A stretch of 64,000 nt of DNA from G965195345 sp965277775 (GTDB taxonomy: Bacteria; Pseudomonadota; Gammaproteobacteria; CAKMZV01), in assembly GCA_965277775.1 (NCBI GenBank), contig OZ255843.1, forward strand, positions 310,001-374,000, read 5' to 3'. A program made the translations under genes and the position numbers. Below the pieces are notes generated by a model that saw nothing but the letters and a program-made list of their open reading frames with translations, ran no database searches and was not told where the DNA came from. This document shows, one piece after another, positions 24,074-32,054 of this stretch. Each line of letters starts with the position of its first letter. The stretch's first letter is position 1.

Positions 24074-27000
24074 TTAATACAAGTGTACCACACCCCTATT
24101 GATGCTGTAACCTGGAGAGCCCACAGCAATGGTGCCACCATCACCGCTTATGCTCACAGCAGAACCAAAATAGGCATAGGGTGAAGGGTGTTGGGACTTG
24201 ATATAGGCTTGTTGGGACCATGTGCCATTGTTAAATTCAAACAAATAGGCGGCACCTGAACCATCTGTCGCATTATTATCGGCACCGTCTATGCCAGGGA
24301 CAGAACCATCTTCTAACCAGGATCCTACAACAAGGGCATTGCCATCTCGGCTTAAACTCACAGATTGACCAAATTGGTCAATGATTTCTGTATTGAATGG
24401 TTTGATATACGCTTGTTGGGACCAAGTGCTGCTACTAAAACGGAAAACATACACCGCGCCTGAAGCGACAATCCTGTTATCGTCTTCACCACGATTGACC
24501 TGAGTGGATTCACTCGCCTCACCCACTGCCCCGACCACAAGGGTATTACCATCAGCGCTTAGGCTCACAGCATTGCCAAAGTTATCAAGACGCTCCGTAT
24601 TGGATGCTTTGATGTAAGCTTGTTGTGACCATACATTCCCAATAAATCGGAATAAATAAACGGCACCAGCATTTTGAGCGCCGTTATTCTGCGGTCCATT
24701 AACGATGGTTGAGGAACCATCCTCGTTTGAAGCTGCCACAGCAAGGGTATTGCCATCGTCACTTAGACTCACAGCCCCACCAAATATATCGGATGTATCT
24801 GGATTCGATGATTTAATGAACGCTTGTTGCGACCAAACGCCCGCATTGAAGCGAAACAGGTATGCCGCGCCTGTATCAGTCGCATTATTATTTTGAGCCC
24901 CATTAATACCAGACGAATCACTGCCTTCACCGATGGCGCCTACAGCCAGGGTATTGCCATTGTTGCTCAGGCTCACAGACCCGCCAAATCTATCATCGGC
25001 ATCGGTATTTGATGCTTTGATGTACGCTTGTTGGAACCAAGTCCCGCTACTAAAACGGAACACATACACCGCACCAGCTAAATCACTATTATTACTATTT
25101 TGATCGCCATTAACGCCTGTAGCTGAGCCAGCCTCACCACTTGACCCAACCGCCAGCAAGTTGCCATCTCTACTTAGGCTCACGGACATGCCAAATGAAG
25201 CGTCTGTCCGCGTATTGGATGCTTTGATGTAAGCTTGTTGTGACCAATCGCCACCCTGACGACGGAATACATACACTGCCCCAGAATTATTGGATAAAAC
25301 AGAATTTTGTATCCCATTGATTCCCGTCGATGAATTCGATTCCCCTTCGGCGGCCACAACAAGGGTATTGCCATCACCACTCAAACTGACCGCACTGCCA
25401 AAACTATCCCGTTGATTTGCGTTGCTCGCCTGCAAACGACCAATCATGTCGTTTAGTTGGTCATTGGTTAGAGCAACTGTGTTATATCTGCTTGAGGGCC
25501 CACAAGATGTGGTTGTATGACAGGCAACCACCCCGTATTGTGGGTTGCTTACGCGTGGAATGTAACGGTGCAAGGACACCAAAGCTTGAGCCGTAGTCTG
25601 TCTGATATTTGTGCTATTGGGACTAATCACAACACCCGTGCTACTCAAATCGACAAAACCTGAATTGCCATCGGGATTGCTTTGCAAGCGATAATGGGTC
25701 GCAGAAGTGGTTTTACTCCAAGCAAAATCAATCGTCTTAATGCCAGTCATTAAGCGTAGCAATGGCGATGGTATGACGGTGATGCTTTTTGTCGTTACAA
25801 CACCAGCTGAATCGGTTGTTGTGAGCGTCAACATCACCGGATCTGCCTGCAATCCTACACGGGTGATGAACAAACCGTATGTGGTGATGGTTGGGTGAAC
25901 ACTGCCTTGACTCGTTGAGACACTGAAAGGTAAAATGCCATCCTCCACATCGGTTGCTGAAACAGACAAGTATATAGGTGCTGAAGCTATGGATCGCGTG
26001 GACGCTGAAACAGTTATCTTGGGTTTACCATTCACCATGACAATGACCTCCGTCGTGGTAAATAAGCCATCACCATCGGTTGCACGGACGGTTAAGGTGG
26101 CAACGCCAGTAAGATCAGTGATGGCAGTTAAGGTGATGCTTTGAGAAGATATCCCAACATTGACCAAACGCTTGGATGAACGCACAGTTATGCGCAACAT
26201 ATCAGATACAGAATCTGTTGCCGTGAATCCAAAGACCACAGCTGCAAAATCTTCTTGCAGACTGATAAGATTTGTAGAAACAGTCAACTCTGGCGGTGTT
26301 TGGAGGTTCGGTACCACATTAACCGTCATGGTTCGGACCACTGTCGCGTTTGAACTGTCAGTCGCACTGATGGTCAAGGTGGTACGACCCAATGCATTAG
26401 GGACTGAATATAGAGATATGGTTTTAACCCCGATGATTACATGAACCACGCCTCTCGGTGAATCATCAACCGTAAAACGTAAAGTACCGTCTTCTACATC
26501 ATTGACGCGAACGCCAACATCGAAGACACTAAAATTAACCACCTCAACGATACGGTCTCTTGTAATGGACATAGTTGGAATGTCATTGACCGGTTGTACA
26601 GTGATCACAACACGTGTGGAAGCGGACTGAAAGGCCGAATCTGTTGCTTGAATCGTCAAAGTCACCTTGCCGTTGGCATGAGGTATGGGTGATATTTGAA
26701 TGGTATTATATGAGGGGGTTATGGCCACGACCCCATTGGTGGAGGCTTGCAAGGTAAATGGCAAGATACCATCGCCTGGATCAATCACTGAGACGTTAAT
26801 AACGGCGCTGGGAAAATCTTCGTCAACAGTCATTGAATAGGTTGACAAAACGATGTTGGGTCGTCCATTGACTTTAAATGAAATGACCTCGGTCGTGCTT
26901 AAACCATTGACTTGTAAAGTGACAGCGACTGTTGTAAAACCGCCAAAATTCACTGGTGGGGTGTAAAACATATTCACAGTCTGAACCCCTGTGCTCTGAG

Positions 27001-27154
27001 AAACATTGCTAAAACTTATGGTCCCACCATTGGTATCTGTACCTGACCAATCTGCAGTATTGATCGCATCACCATTCAAATCAAAACCAATTAAGCGCAC
27101 GGTTGCCTGAGAGTCAGAATTGACCAATATTGGATCATTAGAATATGAGGGCAA
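24074..27154 (-). CDS. Giant surface lipoprotein, copy 1, C-terminal part (separated by frameshift)
   Basis: These 1,026 residues are the downstream portion of the gene beginning at 31674. The nominal start is a TTG inside the conserved IYEFPQGLPSY. The same frame is open upstream to 27268, and that extension (HWTVYSRNSESFFLLGDTGD) matches the end of the lectin-like domain in copy 3 (NWTVYSNTQGFFLLGDSGD). It is therefore a continuation, not an independent gene. Content: an LNGDAINTADWSGTDTNGG module, about four cadherin-like domains, a small Fn3-like segment (IKTIDFAWSKTTSATHYRLQ) with a CHTTTSC cysteine pair, then seven FG-GAP repeats (FGxxVSLSxDGNTLxVGAxxE) ending GVVHLY. Seven blades suggest an integrin-alpha-like beta-propeller. 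Whether this part is translated depends on the frameshift. Confidence 0.8.
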   Translation of the reverse strand: MPSYSNDPILVNSDSQATVRLIGFDLNGDAINTADWSGTDTNGGTISFSNVSQSTGVQTVNMFYTPPVNFGGFTTVAVTLQVNGLSTTEVISFKVNGRPNIVLSTYSMTVDEDFPSAVINVSVIDPGDGILPFTLQASTNGVVAITPSYNTIQISPIPHANGKVTLTIQATDSAFQSASTRVVITVQPVNDIPTMSITRDRIVEVVNFSVFDVGVRVNDVEDGTLRFTVDDSPRGVVHVIIGVKTISLYSVPNALGRTTLTISATDSSNATVVRTMTVNVVPNLQTPPELTVSTNLISLQEDFAAVVFGFTATDSVSDMLRITVRSSKRLVNVGISSQSITLTAITDLTGVATLTVRATDGDGLFTTTEVIVMVNGKPKITVSASTRSIASAPIYLSVSATDVEDGILPFSVSTSQGSVHPTITTYGLFITRVGLQADPVMLTLTTTDSAGVVTTKSITVIPSPLLRLMTGIKTIDFAWSKTTSATHYRLQSNPDGNSGFVDLSSTGVVISPNSTNIRQTTAQALVSLHRYIPRVSNPQYGVVACHTTTSCGPSSRYNTVALTNDQLNDMIGRLQASNANQRDSFGSAVSLSGDGNTLVVAAEGESNSSTGINGIQNSVLSNNSGAVYVFRRQGGDWSQQAYIKASNTRTDASFGMSVSLSRDGNLLAVGSSGEAGSATGVNGDQNSNNSDLAGAVYVFRFSSGTWFQQAYIKASNTDADDRFGGSVSLSNNGNTLAVGAIGEGSDSSGINGAQNNNATDTGAAYLFRFNAGVWSQQAFIKSSNPDTSDIFGGAVSLSDDGNTLAVAASNEDGSSTIVNGPQNNGAQNAGAVYLFRFIGNVWSQQAYIKASNTERLDNFGNAVSLSADGNTLVVGAVGEASESTQVNRGEDDNRIVASGAVYVFRFSSSTWSQQAYIKPFNTEIIDQFGQSVSLSRDGNALVVGSWLEDGSVPGIDGADNNATDGSGAAYLFEFNNGTWSQQAYIKSQHPSPYAYFGSAVSISGDGGTIAVGSPGYSINRGVVHLY

Positions 27155-27207
27155 GCCTTGAGGAAATTCATAGATTGTAAAACGATGGCTTAAATCCCCG
27201 GTATCGC

Positions 27208-30200
27208 CTAATAAGAAAAAGGATTCTGAATTTCTGGAATAGACCGTCCAATGAGCAACATGGGGGGATTAGAAGGTCTATTGGTTTCCAGCCCTGTACC
27301 ACTGTCCCAGTTCAGAACGTAATGACCCGGAAATACATTCAAATTGTTCGCGCCGTTGGTGCTGGCAATGCCATAGACAATGGTGCTGTCATTTGTCACC
27401 CATGACAAGGCACCAGGGAAGGATTGCTGTGGTAAATTCAAACCAAACCATGCATTATGAATGGTATATCCTGTGGCAGTTGAGCGAACAAAATCAAATT
27501 CTTCAACCGTATTGATGTTGAGCAGATGCCCGCCCAAGTCCTTTGCTGTAATCAAAAACGAATTGACAGTTTCTTGCCCCGGCGCTGAATAGGCATAAAG
27601 ATGACCACCATAAACAATAAGATTTCGAATGCGACTTCTGGCTGGGGAAATCCCAGGGGCAATGTCCACTTTATTGACTTGTACAACCATGGTTTGTTGT
27701 GCAATTTCCGAGCGCGTCAAATTGGTGAGTTGCACCGTTAGGGTGGCCACACCTGATTGACCAGGAGCGATTGAGAAATACAATTGCGCCGTATCCATGA
27801 TCGAAGTTAGCGTCGTTGCCGTTGTTAATACATGGGTCGTAAAACTCACCACAGGCTTTGGATCGGCTGAAAAGATAGGATCCCCACTACTCCTAACCTG
27901 CCATTGAGTTTTGATGGGTTGATTCTCAATATTGAGAATGTTAATGTTTTGTACATTTCGGTTAATCTGAGTGCTATTGGCCGCCAAAGTAACAACAGAA
28001 GTTGATAATGTAAACGAGATGGGGTCAATAACCGAATTGACGCTCACCACAATCTCAGCAGAAGTCGATTGCCCAGTAAAATCTGTCGCTCTAATGGTCA
28101 CAGTGCTTGTGCCATGGATATTGGCAATCGATGTTAAGGTGAGCGTGCTCGCGCCCTCGGTGAAGGTGGAAAGCGTCGCATCAAATACACGCGTGGATGA
28201 ACTAAATGTCAGAGTTATTGTATCGTTGTCTGCATCCGTGGCTGTAATCTTTATGATAAAGGGCAACGGAAAATCTTCGGGTAGTTGGATTTGTTCGACT
28301 AATCCCCCTAAGACTGGTGCATCATTGACCACATTAACAATGATTGTTTCAGTGGTTTTTAACCCAACACTGTCAACCGTTCCAACGGTTAATGTGGTTG
28401 TGCCAGTCGTGCGAGCAACGGCATTCAAGACAATGGCATTGGCTGAAGTCGTCACAGTAACCACCCCCGTTGTAGATAGTTGTACGGTAAAAGCTAATGC
28501 CCCATCTTCGACATCACTCGCTGTGGTACCAATAATGATGGGTGAGAACCCAACATTGGTTGAGATGATGTTGGTCGTAAGATCAATGGTTGGCGTGTCA
28601 TCAATGGCTGTGACATGAATCACCACTTGAGCGTTTGAACTTAAGTCGCCATCATTGACGGTAATGCCTAAGGTTGTTTGGCCATTGGCATTGAGTAGGC
28701 TTGACATAGATACACCTGAGGCTGAGGTCGTTATAGAAACCACCCCAATAGTTAATTCAACCACACTAAAGGTCAATGCGTCGCCATCTACATCAAAGGC
28801 TGTGGCGAGGGATAATGCGTCCATAAAATCCTCAACTAGCGTCAAAGCCGTGGTTGATACTCTTAAGGTTGGCGGGTCATTGACGGCATTTATCAGTACC
28901 GTGACTTGCGCGGTTGAGCCCAGCGCGCCATCACTAACGGAAATGGTTAAGGTGGTGCGCCCATTGGCATTGGCTATGCTCGACAAACGGACACCCGTAG
29001 ATGAAGTTGTGACATTAACCACGCCTGTGGTGGATTCAATCACGCTAAAAGTCAGTGTACTACCCTCAACATCAACAGCAGTTGCAATCGTGCTGGCACC
29101 CACAAAATCCTCTGTCCCCCTTAGAGCAGCGGCTGGGATGATAAGTCTTGGAGCGTCATCGACAGCTGTCACAGAGACTGCCACTTGGGCAGCTGAACTC
29201 AGTAAACTATCAGTAACGATAATCGTTAAGGTGGTGTGTCCATTGGCATTGGCTATGCTCAACAAACGGACACCCGTAGATGAAGTTGTGACATTAACCA
29301 CGCCTGTGGTGGATTCGATCACGCTAAAAGTCAGTGTACTACTCTCAACATCAATTGCTGTGGCAAGGGTGCTTGCACCTGAAAAATCTTCAGTGAACAT
29401 CACATGAGTGGTTGAGAGTGTCAAGGTGGGCGTGTCATTGACGGCATTGACCTGAACCACGACTTGGGCGGTTGAGCTCAGCAAACCATCACTGACGCTG
29501 ATGATTAAGGTGGTAGACCCATTAGCATTGGCAATGCTCGACAAACGAATCCCTGAGCTCGAAGTTGTGACATTAACGACGCCTGTGGTGGATTCGATCA
29601 CACTAAAAGTCAGTATACTACCCTCAACATCAGAGGCTGTGGCAAGGGTGCTTGCGCCTGCAAAATCTTCAGTGAACATCACATTAGTGGTTGAGAGTGT
29701 CAAGGTGGGCGTATCATTGACGGCATTGACCTGCACCACGACTTGGGCGGTTGAGCTCAGCAAACCATCACTAACGCTGATGGTTAAGGTGGTAAACCCA
29801 TTAGCATTGGCAATGCTCGACAAACGAATCCCTGAGCTCGAAGTTGTGACATTGACTACGCCTGTGGTGGATTCGATCACGCTAAAAATCAGTATACTAC
29901 CCTCAACATCAGAGGCTGTGGCAAGGGTGCTGATGCCTGCAAAATCCTCACTAAGCGTCAAGTTGCTGTTTGAGACTGTCAAGGTAGGCGTGTCGTTGAC
30001 AGCATTGACCTGTACCACAACCTGCCCAGTTGAACTGAGCGTGCCATCACTGAGGGTGATGGTTAAGGTGGTAAACCCATTAGCATTGGCAATGCTCAAC
30101 AAACGAATCCCTGAGCTCGAAGTTGTGACATTGACTACGCCTGTGGTGGATTCGATCACGCTAAAAGTCAGTGTACTACCCTCAACATCAATTGCTGTGG

Positions 30201-31674
30201 CAAGGGTGCTGATGCCTGCAAAATCCTCACTAAGCGTCAAGTTGCTGTTTGAGACTGTCAAGGTAGGCGTGTCATTGACGGCATTTACCTGCACCACGAC
30301 TTGAGCGGTTGAGCTCAACAAACCATCACTGACGCTGATGATTAAGGTGGTAAACCCATTAGCATTGGCAATGCTCGACAAACGAATCCCTGAGCTCGAA
30401 GTTGTGACATTGACTACGCCTGTGGTGGATTCGACCACCTTAAAAGTCAGTGTACTACCCTCAACATCAGAGGCTGTGGCAAGGGTGCTTGCACCTGCAA
30501 AATCTTCAGTAAGTGTCAAATTGGTGTTTAAGACTGTCAAGGTGGGCGTGTCATTGACGGCATTTACCTGCACCACGACTTGAGCGGTTGAGCTCAACAT
30601 ACCATCACTGACGCTGATGGTTAAGGTGGTAAACCCATTAGCATTGGCAATGCTCGACAAACGAATCCCTGAGCTCGAAGTTGTGACATTGACTACGCCT
30701 GTGGTGGATTCGACCACCTTAAAAGTCAGTGTACTACCCTCAACATCAGAGGCTGTGGCAAGGGTGCTTGCACCTGCAAAATCTTCAGTAAGTGTCAAAT
30801 TGGTGTTTAAGACTGTCAAGGTGGGCGTGTCATTGACGGCATTTACCTGCACCACGACTTGAGCGGTTGAGCTCAACAAACCATCACTGACGCTGATGAT
30901 TAAGGTGGTAGACCCATTAGCATTGGCAATGCTCGACAAACGAATCCCTGAGCTCGAAGTTGTGACATTGACTACGCCTGTGGTGGATTCGATCACGCTA
31001 AAAGTCAGTATACTACCCTCAACATCAGAGGCTGTGGCAAGGGTGCTTGCACCTGCAAAATCTTCAGTAAGTGTCAAATTGGTGTTTAAGACTGTCAAGG
31101 TGGGCGTGTCATTGACGGCATTTACCTGCACCACGACTTGAGCGGTTGAGCTCAACAAACCATCACTGACGCTGATGATTAAGGTGGTAGACCCATTAGC
31201 ATTGGCAATGCTCGACAAACGAATCCCTGAGCTCGAAGTTGTGACATTAACTACGCCTGTGGTGGATTCGATCACGCTAAAAGTCAGTATACTACCCTCA
31301 ACATCAATTGCTGTGGCAAGGGTGCTGATGCCTGCAAAATCCTCACTAAGCGTCAAGGCACTACTTGAAACCGATAATGACAAACTTGGGCTGGGTAAAT
31401 TAGGTGACGGCGTGTCAGTGCTACCACCACCGCCACCACTACAAGCCGTCAAAAATGCGGATAAAACCAAGGTGGTCGTTAAGGTGCTCAGAGCACGCTG
31501 ATTCACTGATTTAAAAGCGCTGATCATTCCGAAAGCGACTCCGCCCTTGAATGCAAGATTAAATAGACTGAGAGCTGTTCTTTGGAATAATTGAATGAAA
31601 GAAAACTGATGAAAAATCTTTGCAATAAATTTATATTTAAAGCGCTTGTGTAGTTTTAATAATGACTTAGCCAT
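27208..31674 (-). CDS. Giant surface lipoprotein, copy 1, N-terminal part
   Basis: These 1,488 residues begin at an ATG with AAGGG 8 bases upstream. A 67-residue basic/hydrophobic leader precedes a lipoprotein signal (TTTLVLSAFLTAC), followed by the tether SGGGGGS. Ser at +2 predicts outer-membrane sorting. Twelve cadherin-like domains of about 93 aa follow (pattern LTxxEDFAGASTLATASDVEG, VVNVTTSSSGIRLSSIANAN, VVVQVNAVNDTPTL); nine are nearly identical. A spacer domain (DPISFTLSTSVVTLAANSTQ) and a C-type-lectin-like domain come next (AKDLGGHLLNINTVEEFDFV, AWFGLNLPQQSFPGALSWVT). This lectin-like domain is cut off: after NRPSNPP the frame runs into 18 unrelated residues and a stop. The break coincides with a C6 tract (27262-27267). 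It is either pseudogenised, phase-off, or a sequence error. Confidence 0.85.
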   Translation of the reverse strand: MAKSLLKLHKRFKYKFIAKIFHQFSFIQLFQRTALSLFNLAFKGGVAFGMISAFKSVNQRALSTLTTTLVLSAFLTACSGGGGGSTDTPSPNLPSPSLSLSVSSSALTLSEDFAGISTLATAIDVEGSILTFSVIESTTGVVNVTTSSSGIRLSSIANANGSTTLIISVSDGLLSSTAQVVVQVNAVNDTPTLTVLNTNLTLTEDFAGASTLATASDVEGSILTFSVIESTTGVVNVTTSSSGIRLSSIANANGSTTLIISVSDGLLSSTAQVVVQVNAVNDTPTLTVLNTNLTLTEDFAGASTLATASDVEGSTLTFKVVESTTGVVNVTTSSSGIRLSSIANANGFTTLTISVSDGMLSSTAQVVVQVNAVNDTPTLTVLNTNLTLTEDFAGASTLATASDVEGSTLTFKVVESTTGVVNVTTSSSGIRLSSIANANGFTTLIISVSDGLLSSTAQVVVQVNAVNDTPTLTVSNSNLTLSEDFAGISTLATAIDVEGSTLTFSVIESTTGVVNVTTSSSGIRLLSIANANGFTTLTITLSDGTLSSTGQVVVQVNAVNDTPTLTVSNSNLTLSEDFAGISTLATASDVEGSILIFSVIESTTGVVNVTTSSSGIRLSSIANANGFTTLTISVSDGLLSSTAQVVVQVNAVNDTPTLTLSTTNVMFTEDFAGASTLATASDVEGSILTFSVIESTTGVVNVTTSSSGIRLSSIANANGSTTLIISVSDGLLSSTAQVVVQVNAVNDTPTLTLSTTHVMFTEDFSGASTLATAIDVESSTLTFSVIESTTGVVNVTTSSTGVRLLSIANANGHTTLTIIVTDSLLSSAAQVAVSVTAVDDAPRLIIPAAALRGTEDFVGASTIATAVDVEGSTLTFSVIESTTGVVNVTTSSTGVRLSSIANANGRTTLTISVSDGALGSTAQVTVLINAVNDPPTLRVSTTALTLVEDFMDALSLATAFDVDGDALTFSVVELTIGVVSITTSASGVSMSSLLNANGQTTLGITVNDGDLSSNAQVVIHVTAIDDTPTIDLTTNIISTNVGFSPIIIGTTASDVEDGALAFTVQLSTTGVVTVTTSANAIVLNAVARTTGTTTLTVGTVDSVGLKTTETIIVNVVNDAPVLGGLVEQIQLPEDFPLPFIIKITATDADNDTITLTFSSSTRVFDATLSTFTEGASTLTLTSIANIHGTSTVTIRATDFTGQSTSAEIVVSVNSVIDPISFTLSTSVVTLAANSTQINRNVQNINILNIENQPIKTQWQVRSSGDPIFSADPKPVVSFTTHVLTTATTLTSIMDTAQLYFSIAPGQSGVATLTVQLTNLTRSEIAQQTMVVQVNKVDIAPGISPARSRIRNLIVYGGHLYAYSAPGQETVNSFLITAKDLGGHLLNINTVEEFDFVRSTATGYTIHNAWFGLNLPQQSFPGALSWVTNDSTIVYGIASTNGANNLNVFPGHYVLNWDSGTGLETNRPSNPPMLLIGRSIPEIQNPFSY
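27262..27267. repeat. C6/G6 homopolymer at the copy 1 frameshift
   Basis: On the minus strand AAT-CCCCCC-ATG is where homology to copies 2 and 3 jumps frame. Adding one C or removing two restores PSNP(P)HVAHWTVYSRNSESFF and joins the two parts into one frame of about 2,530 residues. Confidence 0.85.
28880..31390. repeat. 279-bp tandem repeats, nine phase-locked units
   Basis: Equivalent positions recur at 28943, 29222, 29501, 29780, 30059, 30338, 30617, 30896 and 31175, exactly 279 bases apart. Each unit encodes one 93-residue cadherin-like domain. The rightmost five or six are almost identical at the DNA level, and the two leftmost are more diverged, so expansion was recent on the N-terminal side of the protein. 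Confidence 0.93.
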
Positions 31675-32054
31675 TGTATTAACCCTTATATTCTTTCAGT
31701 GATAGTCGTCATTATCTACAATGTTGGGAGAAAATAGTAGGTTTAGATCCTTTATTATGCGTGTTTTTATTGACGATAAGTTCATTGGCAGAACCGATTG
31801 GAGCTTTTTTGGTAACAAATTTTCCAGTGAGTCCTCAGCAACCTAATCTGAAAAATAAATGTGATTATTTGGAAATGTATCAAATCGCAATTCTAAGCCT
31901 AAAGCTGATTATATTGAATGAAAAGAGCTAATTCATACGTTCATTTATTGACAAATCAGACAATGAACCAAATTTAGTCAATGAAAGGTAGAACAGAAAA
32001 CCTGCACCACTCAACATCAAGCGAGAAAGGCTAATCAATGATTGGGAGGCAATA
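31675..32054. repeat. Duplicated intergenic region (copy between genes 1 and 2)
   Basis: The 380 bases upstream of copy 1 are nearly identical to 44160-44539. Shared blocks include ATTATCTACAATGTTGGGA, CGTTCATTTATTGACAAATC and GAACCAAATTTAGTCAATGA. No gene is present. It should hold the promoter of copy 1 and the 3' end of copy 2, but I see no strong -35/-10 pair and no hairpin plus T-run. Confidence 0.85.

Noticed and set aside
23725..24144. Two minus-strand frames of 64 and 71 codons next to the peroxiredoxin
   Set aside because: No ribosome site and no recognisable domain. The second overlaps the end of the giant gene in another frame.
24074..27154. Copy 1 C-terminal part as an independent gene starting at the TTG at 27154
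   Set aside because: The homologous frame extends upstream of that TTG to the C6 tract, and there is no signal peptide or ribosome site. It is the tail of a split gene.
28655..31501. Long plus-strand open frames (up to 267 codons) with an 81-codon periodicity inside copy 1, and dozens of similar ones in copies 2 and 3
   Set aside because: They are antisense shadows. The minus-strand codon use (Thr, Val, Ser and Asn rich) rarely creates stops on the opposite strand, and the period simply mirrors the domain repeats. They lack ribosome sites and recognisable domains.
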